The notes under the pieces: model-generated | Database searches by the model: none | The model's input: the letters and a program-made list of their open reading frames with translations, nothing else | What the model was told of the DNA's origin: nothing | Translations under genes and position numbers: made by a program | Assembly: GCA_020628635.1 (NCBI GenBank) | Contig: JAHDEU010000023.1 | Coordinates: 1-12,840, forward strand | DNA length: 12,840 bases | DNA from: Hellea sp. | GTDB lineage: Bacteria; Pseudomonadota; Alphaproteobacteria; Caulobacterales; Maricaulaceae | Direction of reading: 5' to 3' | Shown here: positions 6,836-12,840 of the stretch, piece after piece | How positions within the stretch are numbered: position 1 is the stretch's first letter | How the letters are laid out: every line of letters starts with the position of its first letter

Positions 6836-7734
6836 TTCTGCGGCGGCGCTGCGGTGGTGGCGGGTTTGGGAATCGCGGGCTTGTTCGCCGATGTCAGCGT
6901 CACGCGCAGGCGTTTGACCCGGCGCGGATCGGCGTCGAGCACTTCCATCTCCACCCCCTTGGGATGGACGATGATCTCGCCGCGTTCGGGAACCCGGCCC
7001 GCGAGCGTGAAGACCAGCCCGCCCAGCGTGGTGACCTCTTCCTCCTCGTCTCTTGTTGCGAAGTCGCGGCCGATGGCGTCCTCGAAATCGTCGATGGACA
7101 CGCGCGCATCCGCTTCCCAGGCGCGGATGCCACCGTCCAGCGTGAGAGACCTGATCTCGTCAGCGTCCTCGTCGTGCTCGTCCTCGATGTCGCCCACGAT
7201 CGGTTCGATCAGGTCTTCGATCGTCACCAACCCGTCCGTCCCGCCATATTCATCGACCACGACCGCCATGTGGATGCGGCGCGCCTGCATGCGCCGCAGC
7301 AGGTCTTGCGCCAGCATGGAGGGCGGCACGAACAGCACGGGCCGCCTGATAGAGCGGATGACCTTGCGGTCGGGGTAGGTCTTGGCCGAGCGCCCGCGCG
7401 CGTCGAACATGAGGTAGGGCAGCAGGTCCTTCACATGGACCATGCCCACGGGGTTATCGAGCGTGTCCTCATAGACCGGCAGGCGCGAGTGCCCGGCGTC
7501 GCGGAAGGCCTTGGAGAGTTCCTTGAGCGTGGCCGTCTTCTCGGTCGCCACGATGTCGGCGCGGGGCACCATGACATCGTCCACGCGCAAGAGGTGGAAG
7601 CGTTCGGCCGCGTCCATCATGCGTTCCTGCGCCTGCGCTTTTTCCGTTGGCGAAACGGGCTGGTCGGGTTCAGACGAGCGGCGCAGCACCTTGTCGAGCA
7701 GCGAAGGTTTTTCGGGCAATGGTTCGGGAGGCAT
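6832..7734 (-). CDS. corC: CBS-pair and CorC_HlyC domain protein (CorC/TlyC family)
   Basis: This 300-residue soluble protein has two CBS domains (about 50-110 with VDDVMVPRADIVA, HSRLPVYEDTLDNPVGMVHV and KDLL; about 128-185 with MAVVVDEYGGTDGLVTIEDL and IEPIVGDIEDEHD). A transporter-associated CorC_HlyC domain follows (about 200-282), then a Pro/Ala tail. It lacks the membrane DUF21 domain, as in short CorC proteins linked to magnesium and cobalt efflux. The adenine-nucleotide-binding CBS pair suggests sensing of energy state or metal nucleotide, but that is a family inference. The ATG at 7734 is 7 bp after the ybeY stop and gives MPPEPLPEKPSLLDKV. The neighbours ybeY and lnt are its usual partners in proteobacteria. 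Confidence 0.93.
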   Translation of the reverse strand: MPPEPLPEKPSLLDKVLRRSSEPDQPVSPTEKAQAQERMMDAAERFHLLRVDDVMVPRADIVATEKTATLKELSKAFRDAGHSRLPVYEDTLDNPVGMVHVKDLLPYLMFDARGRSAKTYPDRKVIRSIRRPVLFVPPSMLAQDLLRRMQARRIHMAVVVDEYGGTDGLVTIEDLIEPIVGDIEDEHDEDADEIRSLTLDGGIRAWEADARVSIDDFEDAIGRDFATRDEEEEVTTLGGLVFTLAGRVPERGEIIVHPKGVEMEVLDADPRRVKRLRVTLTSANKPAIPKPATTAAPPQK

Positions 7735-7741
7735 GATCGGC

Positions 7742-8143
7742 CTAGATGTGTGCCGCGGCGTAGGGATTGTCAATTCCGAGCCGCGCCAGCGCGCGCACTT
7801 CCAAAGCCTCCATCGTTTCGGCCTCCGCGTCCTCCAAATGGTCAAAGCCCAGCAGGTGCAGCACGCCGTGAACGAGCATGTGCGCGACGTGGTGCTCGAA
7901 CGTCTTGCCCTGCTCGGACGCCTCGCGCTCCAGCGTCTCGCGTGCGAGGATCACGTCCCCGAACAGGCCCGGCATGTCTTGCGGAAAGGACAGCACATTG
8001 GTCGGTTTGTCCTTGCCGCGGAAGTCGCGGTTGAGCGCATGAATCTGTGCATCATCGGTCAGCAGCACGGACAGCTCGCCCGATGGCTCCGCTCCGGCTT
8101 CCGCGAATGCGGCTTCGCAGGCGGGTCGGATCAGGCCCGCCAC
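7742..8143 (-). CDS. ybeY: Endoribonuclease/rRNA maturation factor YbeY; start uncertain
   Basis: YbeY is a zinc-dependent RNase needed for 16S rRNA 3'-end maturation and ribosome quality control. The zinc motif HGVLHLLGFDH is complete (His92, His96, His102 counting from GTG 8143), and RDFRGKDKPTNVLSFPQ is also typical. From the GTG at 8143 the protein has 133 residues, short for the family (about 150-170). The frame stays open upstream to the fba stop, and those codons (8185-8144) read LIIDIARGGGDWPD, which looks like the missing first strand of a YbeY. No ATG, GTG or TTG exists there, so a CTG at 8185 or an ACG at 8188 may be the true start, giving about 147-148 residues. The coordinates given use the first standard start. 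Confidence 0.9.
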   Translation of the reverse strand: MAGLIRPACEAAFAEAGAEPSGELSVLLTDDAQIHALNRDFRGKDKPTNVLSFPQDMPGLFGDVILARETLEREASEQGKTFEHHVAHMLVHGVLHLLGFDHLEDAEAETMEALEVRALARLGIDNPYAAAHI

Positions 8144-8191
8144 GTCCGGCCAGTCGCCCCCGCCCCGCGCTATGTCGATAATCAGCGTGAC

Positions 8192-9241
8192 CTACGCCGC
8201 CATCTTGTCGTCCGCGCCTTGCGTCCACTGCCCCAGCGAGGCGTCGGAATTCATCCTGGCGCGGTGGGTGAAGGCGGCTTGCGCGGCGTCGTAATTCTCC
8301 GCCTTGCCAGCCCACGCGAACAGCGCGGATTGCTGCAGGGCGCGGCCGAAGCTGTAGGTCAGTTTCCACGGGAAACCCCCGACGCGGTTCATCATGTCGA
8401 GATTGCGGGTCGCCTCCTCATTGTCCTGCCCGCCGGACAGGAAGGCGATGCCGGGGACGGCGGATGGAACCGTGTCCTTCAGCACCTTGATGGTGCGCTC
8501 GGCGATCTCCTCGCGCGTGGGCTGCTCGGCGCATTTCTTGCCCGCCACGACCATGTTGGGCTTCAGCACGGTCGCCTCCAGCGCCACGCCCTGCTCGTAG
8601 AGTTCGGTGAAGAGCGAATTCAGCGCGCGCTCCGTGACCTCGTGGCAGCGCTCCACGCTGTGTGCGCCGCCCATCAGGACTTCGGGCTCCACGATAGGCA
8701 CGATGCCCGCTTCCTGGCAGAGGGCTGCGTAGCGACCGAGCGCGTGGGTGTTGGCCTTGATGCCGCCGTCGGACGGCGTGCGGCCGACGGTGATGTCGGG
8801 ATGGCTGATCTCGATCACGGCGCGCCATTTGGCAAAGCGCGCGCCGAGCTCGTAATATTCCGCGAGCCGTTCGCGCAGCCCGTCGAGGCCTTGGGTGATG
8901 GTCTCGCCCGGACGGCCCGCCAGCGGCGTGATGCCCTTGTCCACCTTGATGCCGGGAATCGCGCCCGATGCGGTGATGAGGTCGCGCAGCGGCGTGCCGT
9001 CGGATGCGTTCTGGCGCAGCGTTTCGTCGAACAGGATCACGCCGGAGATGTAGTCGTCCATGGCAGGGCGCGTGCGGAAGAGCATTTCGCGCCAGTCGCG
9101 GCGGTTCTCTTCGGTGTTTTCCGTGCCGATAGAGGCAAACCGTTTGCCGATCGTCCCGAAGCTCTCATCGGCTGCGAGTATGCCCTTGCCGGGGGCGACC
9201 ATGGCTTCCGCCACAGCGACCATTGCGTCCAAATTCTTCAT
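8192..9241 (-). CDS. fba: Class I fructose-bisphosphate aldolase
   Basis: The enzyme cleaves fructose 1,6-bisphosphate to dihydroxyacetone phosphate and glyceraldehyde 3-phosphate, and works in reverse in gluconeogenesis. The 349-residue length and motifs fit the metal-independent, Schiff-base class: GILAADES (20-27), FAKWRAV (136-142, lysine equivalent to Lys146 of rabbit aldolase), PIVEPEVLM (182-190), the Schiff-base Lys227 in ATVLKPNMV, and AFLSGGQ (266-272). The ATG at 9241 has GGAG 7 nt upstream and lies 24 bp after pgk. Its TAG stop is in frame with the probable N-terminal extension of ybeY. Confidence 0.96.
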   Translation of the reverse strand: MKNLDAMVAVAEAMVAPGKGILAADESFGTIGKRFASIGTENTEENRRDWREMLFRTRPAMDDYISGVILFDETLRQNASDGTPLRDLITASGAIPGIKVDKGITPLAGRPGETITQGLDGLRERLAEYYELGARFAKWRAVIEISHPDITVGRTPSDGGIKANTHALGRYAALCQEAGIVPIVEPEVLMGGAHSVERCHEVTERALNSLFTELYEQGVALEATVLKPNMVVAGKKCAEQPTREEIAERTIKVLKDTVPSAVPGIAFLSGGQDNEEATRNLDMMNRVGGFPWKLTYSFGRALQQSALFAWAGKAENYDAAQAAFTHRARMNSDASLGQWTQGADDKMAA

Positions 9242-9265
9242 GTCTGCGCTCCGTTTTTGCAGTGC

Positions 9266-10450
9266 CTATTCCGTGACGATCGCCACGCCGGGCAATTCCT
9301 TGCCCTCCATCCATTCCAGGAACGCCCCGCCCGCGGTGGAGACGAAGGTGAAGTCGTCCACCGCATCCGCCGCCGCCAGCGCTGCCACCGTGTCGCCGCC
9401 GCCCGCCACCGCGATCAGCTCGCCGGACTTGGCGAGCTTGGCCGCATATTTCGCGGCCTCGATGGTGCTTGTGTCAAAGGGCGGTGTCTCGAACGCACCG
9501 AGCGGTCCGTTCCAGATCAGCGTCTCGGCTTTGTCCATGGCGTCCATCAGCGCGGTGACCGTGTCCGGGCCGACGTCGAGGATCATTTCTTTGCTCTTCA
9601 CCCCGTCCGGCGCGGACACGCGGGTTTCCGCGCCCTCCACAAACTCGGTGGCCGTCACGACATCGACGGGCAGGATGATCTTGCACTTGGCGCGCTTGGC
9701 TGCCTTCATGATGTCCGTCGCCTTGCCGATCAGGTCGGGCTCGGCCAGCGATTTTCCGACGTCCAGCCCTTGGGCCAGCAGGAATGTGTTGGCCATGCCG
9801 CCGCCAATGGCCAGCATGTCGAGCTTGGTCACGAGGTGTTCCAGCAGGTCGATCTTGGAGCTCACCTTCGCGCCGCCCACGATCGCCATGACGGGCTTTT
9901 TCGGGTGGTCCAGCGCCTGCGCCAGATGGTCCAGCTCGCGCTCCATGGCGAGCCCTGCATAGGTCGGCAGGTGCTCCGCGATCCCGGCCGAACTCGCATG
10001 CGCGCGGTGGGCGGCGGAAAACGCGTCCATCACGAAGACATCGCCCTTGGAGGCGAGCTCTTCGGCGAGCTCCGCCGAGTTCTCCGTCTCGCCGGGCAGG
10101 AAGCGCGTATTCTCCAGCAGCATGACCTCGCCCGGCTCCATGGTCTTCACGGCATTGATGTTGGGCGTGGACAGGAAGCGCACGGGTGCCTGGATCGCTT
10201 CGGCCAGGGCGGGCGGCACGAAGCCCAGCGACAGGCCCTCATTGTTCTCGCCCGGCTTGGGCCGTCCGAAATGCGACAGCAGCACGACCTTGGCACCCGC
10301 CTCGCGCAGATGTTCTATCGTCGGCAGGGCCGCGCGCAGCCGCGTGTCGTCGCTGATGGCCCCGTCCGCGTCGCGCGGCAGGTTGAAATCGACGCGCACG
10401 AGCACGGTCTTGTTCTTGAGTTCGGCTGTTTCCAGTCGGCGGATTTTCAT
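9266..10450 (-). CDS. pgk: Phosphoglycerate kinase
   Basis: PGK interconverts 1,3-bisphosphoglycerate plus ADP with 3-phosphoglycerate plus ATP. The 394-residue product has the substrate-binding residues of the N-domain (DFNLP at 21-25, Arg36, SHFGRPKP at 59-66, ENTRF at 113-117) and the nucleotide site of the C-domain (GGAKVSSK at 192-199, GGGMANTFL at 216-224, DVGPDT at 292-297, WNGPLGAFE at 313-321, AGGGDT at 349-354, STAGGAFLE at 371-379). The length is normal and no key residue is missing. The ATG at 10450 overlaps the gap stop as ATGA. A longer in-frame start at 10549 would lie inside gap and adds unrelated residues. Confidence 0.97.
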   Translation of the reverse strand: MKIRRLETAELKNKTVLVRVDFNLPRDADGAISDDTRLRAALPTIEHLREAGAKVVLLSHFGRPKPGENNEGLSLGFVPPALAEAIQAPVRFLSTPNINAVKTMEPGEVMLLENTRFLPGETENSAELAEELASKGDVFVMDAFSAAHRAHASSAGIAEHLPTYAGLAMERELDHLAQALDHPKKPVMAIVGGAKVSSKIDLLEHLVTKLDMLAIGGGMANTFLLAQGLDVGKSLAEPDLIGKATDIMKAAKRAKCKIILPVDVVTATEFVEGAETRVSAPDGVKSKEMILDVGPDTVTALMDAMDKAETLIWNGPLGAFETPPFDTSTIEAAKYAAKLAKSGELIAVAGGGDTVAALAAADAVDDFTFVSTAGGAFLEWMEGKELPGVAIVTE

Positions 10451-11505
10451 GTCGGGTCGGATCCTTGAGTAGCAATGGGGGCACGGTGCTGGCTTTGCGC
10501 CTGGCCCATCAGCCTTGCCACATCGATCATTCGGTTCGCAAACCCCCACTCGTTGTCATACCAGGCGATGACCTTGACGAGGTCGCCGTCCACCGACTTG
10601 GTGAGCAGGCTGGCAAACGTCGCGCTGTGCGGGTCGTGGTTCAGGTCGCTGGAGACCAGCGGGTTGCGCGAATAGCAGATGATGCCCCGCATGGGACCGG
10701 CCACGGCCTCGCGCATGGCGGCGTTGATGTCGCGGGCCGAGACCTTTGTTTCCGGCTGGAAGGCGAGGTCGATCATGGACACATTGGCCGTCGGCACGCG
10801 CACGGCCGCCCCGACGAGCCGCCCTTGCAGTTCCGGGATGACCTGCCCGACCGCCTTGGCCGCGCCCGTGCTGGTCGGGATCATGTTCAGGCCCGCCGCT
10901 CTCGCGCGGTAGAGGTCGGTGTGCGAATTGTCCAAGATGCGCTGGTCCTGCGTGTAGGAGTGCACCGTCGTCATGAAGCCGCGCTGGATGCCGACCGCAT
11001 CGAGCAGCACCTTGGCGATCGGCGCAAGGCAGTTTGTCGTGCAGGACGCGCAGGAGACGAGCCTGTCGTCCGCTCCGAGGTCCGCGTGGTTGACGCCGTA
11101 AACGATGGTCCGGTCCACATCCTTGCCCGGCGCGGAGATCAGCACGGCCTTCGCCCCGCCTTTGAAATGCGGCTGGCATGCCTCGCGCGAACGGAACAGC
11201 CCGGTGCATTCCAGCACCACGTCGGCCACCGACCAGTCCACCTTGGCCGGGTCGCGCTGGTGGCTCATGGCGACGCGGCCCAGACCGTAGTCGATCCAGT
11301 CATTGTCGGGACGCCCGCTCGTCTCCACCGGCACACCGAAGCGCCCATGAACCGAGTCGTAACGCAGCAGATGCGCCGAGGTCTGCGTGTCGCCGGGCGA
11401 GTTGACCAGCACCAGCTCCATGTCGGTGACGCGGTATTCGTGCAGCGCGCGGGCGATGAGCCGCCCGATGCGCCCAAACCCGTTGATGGCGATCTTGATC
11501 GTCAT
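10447..11505 (-). CDS. gap: Glyceraldehyde-3-phosphate dehydrogenase with atypical cofactor-site residues
   Basis: GAPDH oxidises and phosphorylates glyceraldehyde 3-phosphate, or runs the reverse in gluconeogenesis. The 352-residue product has the Rossmann motif INGFGRIGR (8-16), the catalytic SCASCTTNC with Cys155, His182 in VHSYTQDQ, MIPTSTGAAKAVG (208-220), RVPTANVS (236-243), NHDPHSA (289-295) and WYDNEWGFANRM (315-326). Two positions that set NAD specificity are changed. The Asp32 equivalent (in VAIND) is Ser36 in VLVNSPGD, and the Leu187-Pro188 pair is Asn193-Ser194 in RILDNSHTD. This may allow NADP use. It is the first gene of the run and is divergent from the DUF4164-like gene. The start 11505 gives MTIKIAINGF; an in-frame GTG at 11538 would add 11 residues. 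Confidence 0.96.
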   Translation of the reverse strand: MTIKIAINGFGRIGRLIARALHEYRVTDMELVLVNSPGDTQTSAHLLRYDSVHGRFGVPVETSGRPDNDWIDYGLGRVAMSHQRDPAKVDWSVADVVLECTGLFRSREACQPHFKGGAKAVLISAPGKDVDRTIVYGVNHADLGADDRLVSCASCTTNCLAPIAKVLLDAVGIQRGFMTTVHSYTQDQRILDNSHTDLYRARAAGLNMIPTSTGAAKAVGQVIPELQGRLVGAAVRVPTANVSMIDLAFQPETKVSARDINAAMREAVAGPMRGIICYSRNPLVSSDLNHDPHSATFASLLTKSVDGDLVKVIAWYDNEWGFANRMIDVARLMGQAQSQHRAPIATQGSDPT

Positions 11506-11678
11506 GACAGTCTTTGCCCCTCTCGGCTGGCGCGGCACGCAACTGAAAATCCGCTCGCCAGTGGAGCGCTCCGATAGGCGCTCCTACCCGTCCCTGCCAG
11601 CAAATCCCGTGCCGTAAGGCGATGATTTCGCGGCAATAAAGGGGATGTTAACCATGTTGTCTCCATGACAGCGCTGAC
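11506..11678. promoter_or_regulatory. Divergent promoter region between the gap run and the DUF4164-zapA pair
   Basis: These 173 bp must carry promoters for both directions. An inverted repeat, GGAGCG (11563-11568) and CGCTCC (11579-11584), lies about 60-80 bp upstream of gap and could be an operator. Upstream of the plus-strand gene an AT-richer patch (GCAATAAAGGGG to GTTAACC, about 11632-11653) may hold its promoter. No promoter boxes can be assigned firmly. Confidence 0.4.
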
Positions 11679-12044
11679 ATGTCCCGCGACGTTACCGATT
11701 CGATTTCCAACGCCCCGTCCGGAAGCTCCCGGATCGATTCGGCGTCCATGCGGCTGGCCCGCGCGCTGGACACGCTGGAAGGCCGCCTGCCGCAAATGCT
11801 CGACCGCCTGTCCCGGAACGAGACGCAACTGTCCGAGTCCTCCGGCATGGCCAGCGACCGCGCCCAGCTCGCCGCCCGGCTCGACGAAGTCACCGCCCGC
11901 GCCGAGGCGCTGGAGGCGGAGCGCGACCGCATACGTTCCGAAGCGCAAGCCGCCGAGCAGCGCGTCGATGCGCTCACCCAGCGCACGCGGTCCGAACTCG
12001 ACTCGACCATCGCGACCTTGCGCGACGTTCTCGGAGGCGCGTGA
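11679..12044 (+). CDS. Small coiled-coil protein upstream of zapA (DUF4164-like)
   Basis: The 121-residue product is almost entirely helical. It begins with a Ser/Asp-rich leader (1-22), then RLARALDTLEGRLPQMLDRL (about 25-44), a short break, and a charged heptad-like coiled coil (about 60-115) rich in Ala, Glu, Arg and Gln. Alphaproteobacteria commonly have a short protein of this kind (DUF4164 type) directly before zapA. The assignment rests on that context and on composition, not on a distinct motif. A role with ZapA at the division ring is a guess. No Shine-Dalgarno precedes ATG 11679. Met24 (ATG at 11748) is an alternative start. The stop overlaps the zapA start as TGATG. Confidence 0.75.
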   Translation: MSRDVTDSISNAPSGSSRIDSASMRLARALDTLEGRLPQMLDRLSRNETQLSESSGMASDRAQLAARLDEVTARAEALEAERDRIRSEAQAAEQRVDALTQRTRSELDSTIATLRDVLGGA

Positions 12045-12412
12045 TGGGCAAGGTGAGCCTGAACATCAATGGCCGCGCCTACGGGCTGGGTTGCGAGGCG
12101 GGCGAGGAAGAGCGCCTCATGCGGCTCGGCCAGAAGCTGGACGAGCGCGTCGCCAGCATGGCCGCCCAGTTCGGCCAGATCGGCGACCTGCGCCTCATGG
12201 TCATGGCCGGCATCACCCTGCTCGACGAGATGGACGAGGTGAACACGTCGGTGGATGCCGAAGTGAACCGCCGCATCGGTGCGCTGCAGGCCGAACATGC
12301 TGCGCTGATGCAGACGCTGTCGGACACCGAAGCCCGTGCCGCGACCGAGCTCAACGCCGCCGCCGAGCGCGTCGAGCGCATGAGCGCCATGCTGGGCTCG
12401 GCCGAGGACTAG
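12044..12412 (+). CDS. zapA: Cell division protein ZapA
   Basis: ZapA binds FtsZ and promotes bundling and Z-ring stability in the cytoplasm. The 122-residue product has the N-terminal beta segment and family hallmark (VSLNINGRAYGLGCEAGEEE, about 4-23), followed by ERLMRLGQKLDERV and QIGDLRLMVMAGITLLDEMD (about 46-65), and a C-terminal coiled coil (about 70-118), as expected. ATG 12044 is chosen because GGAGG lies 6 nt upstream; a GTG one codon earlier is possible. It overlaps the preceding gene by one base (TGATG), so the pair is an operon. A probable 6S RNA gene follows, as is common in proteobacteria. Confidence 0.92.
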   Translation: MGKVSLNINGRAYGLGCEAGEEERLMRLGQKLDERVASMAAQFGQIGDLRLMVMAGITLLDEMDEVNTSVDAEVNRRIGALQAEHAALMQTLSDTEARAATELNAAAERVERMSAMLGSAED

Positions 12413-12509
12413 CGATCGTTTCGCAGGCGCACGCCCCGCGACCGCCAATCAGCTCTTCGCACCGCTCACAGCGCTTGCCAAGCCGGCCACACTCCCCCAC
12501 ATGCTCCTC

Positions 12510-12669
12510 GACGGTTTCTGCGGGTTGCGTGTGCGGCACTAATCCACCGGACCTTACTGTATCCTTCGGGAGCTGGCTCTGTTCGGACCGTGGTTCGTTT
12601 ACTTCCGGCACCCACCTCAAAATGAGGTTTCGAGGATTTTTAAGCTTCCACGGGCTCTGCGGGGCCGTC
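12510..12669 (+). ncRNA. ssrS: Candidate 6S RNA
   Basis: 6S RNA mimics an open promoter and sequesters sigma-70 RNA polymerase. The position is right: in many proteobacteria ssrS follows zapA. The ends can pair as in 6S: GACGGTTTC-T-GCGGG (12510-12524) with CTCTGCGGGGCCGTC (12655-12669), and the 3' end resembles the GCCTGCGGCGGCATC end of E. coli 6S. Inside there is a 3'-side hairpin ACCTC/GAGGT (12614-12628) and an upper arm CCACCGGACC (12544-12553) with GGACCGTGG (12585-12593), including a TCC-TTCG-GGA tetraloop. The span is 160 nt. A TTGCCA at 12475-12480 could be a -35 box. Ends are approximate, and the closing stem has several G-U pairs. The 97 bp between zapA and this RNA hold nothing else I recognise. 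Confidence 0.55.
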
Positions 12670-12706
12670 ACGAATCTCCAAAACTCTAGAGATCGCGCCA
12701 GACGGC

Positions 12707-12840
12707 GCCCACAACAGAAACACCCGCTCCGTAGCCCAGCCGATCAAGTCGGCGGGTAAACTCCGCCGGAGGGGCTGTAGTGGTATTTCTGTTAGCGTCC
12801 GACGCAGGAGGACCGTCCAGCGCAGCTGGAACCCCGCCTT
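12707..12840 (+). repeat. AGCGTCCG repeat family copy, running to the window edge
   Basis: This is the inverted counterpart of the element at 4561-4669. It has arms ACAGAAACACC (12714-12724) and GGTATTTCTGT (12782-12792, one mismatch), then TAGCGTCCGACGCAGGAGGA (12794-12813) and CCCCGCCTT at the edge. Its centre is longer than in the other copy and contains the CCGATCAAGTCGGCGGGTAA block that also occurs at 4133-4152. It may continue beyond the window. Bases 12670-12706 show only a small CTCTAGAG palindrome. Confidence 0.8.

Noticed and set aside
5399..7378. A 659-codon plus-strand open frame opposite lnt and corC.
   Set aside because: Antisense shadow of two well-supported genes with no domain signal of its own.
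7511..10468. A 985-codon open frame on the plus strand antisense to fba, pgk and neighbours.
   Set aside because: It covers several intact, recognisable genes on the other strand and has the Arg/Gly/His-rich composition expected for antisense reading of GC-rich codons. Nothing in it resembles a protein family.
11665..12759. A 364-codon plus-strand frame overlapping the DUF4164-like gene, zapA and the RNA candidate.
   Set aside because: It is out of frame with two supported genes, is extremely Pro/Arg/Ala rich, and ends inside a repeat.

Overview
The window is GC-rich bacterial chromosome and almost certainly comes from an alphaproteobacterium. The evidence is a Tim44-domain protein between mltA and secB, a short coiled-coil protein (DUF4164-like) overlapping zapA, and an Xre regulator beside lnt, corC and ybeY. 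Hyphomonadaceae, Maricaulaceae or Caulobacterales relatives fit the repeats and gene order, but that rank is inference. All protein genes look like vertically inherited housekeeping genes. There is no phage, CRISPR or toxin module.

Region 1 (1-2963) is a cell-envelope and export block. On the minus strand, a Tim44-like membrane-anchored protein is followed by the lytic transglycosylase lipoprotein MltA and then, by a GTGA overlap, by a two-helix membrane protein that runs off the left edge. The chaperone gene secB is divergent from this group.

Region 2 (2964-3319 and 3992-4668) holds palindromic intergenic elements around trmB. At least three repeat types are present, including two head-to-head or tail-to-tail pairs of the same unit, and the second stretch lies where metK is often found in related genomes.

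Region 3 (4669-11505, all minus strand) reads as one tightly packed array in transcription order: gap, pgk, fba (class I), ybeY, corC, lnt, then after 130 bp an Xre regulator. Central carbon metabolism is joined to ribosome maturation, metal or membrane homeostasis and lipoprotein acylation. The first two genes and the corC-lnt pair overlap by ATGA. An intrinsic terminator candidate lies at 4500-4521.

Region 4 (11506-12840) has a divergent promoter region, then DUF4164-like and zapA genes on the plus strand, and then a roughly 160-nt stretch at 12510-12669 that matches the expected position and fold of 6S RNA. It ends in a second copy of the repeat that abuts the Xre gene.

No new defence or biosynthetic system is visible. 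The most interesting points are the GAPDH cofactor-site substitutions, the missing standard start codon of ybeY (in frame with the fba stop), the repeat families and their placement at apparent synteny breaks, and the 6S RNA candidate.
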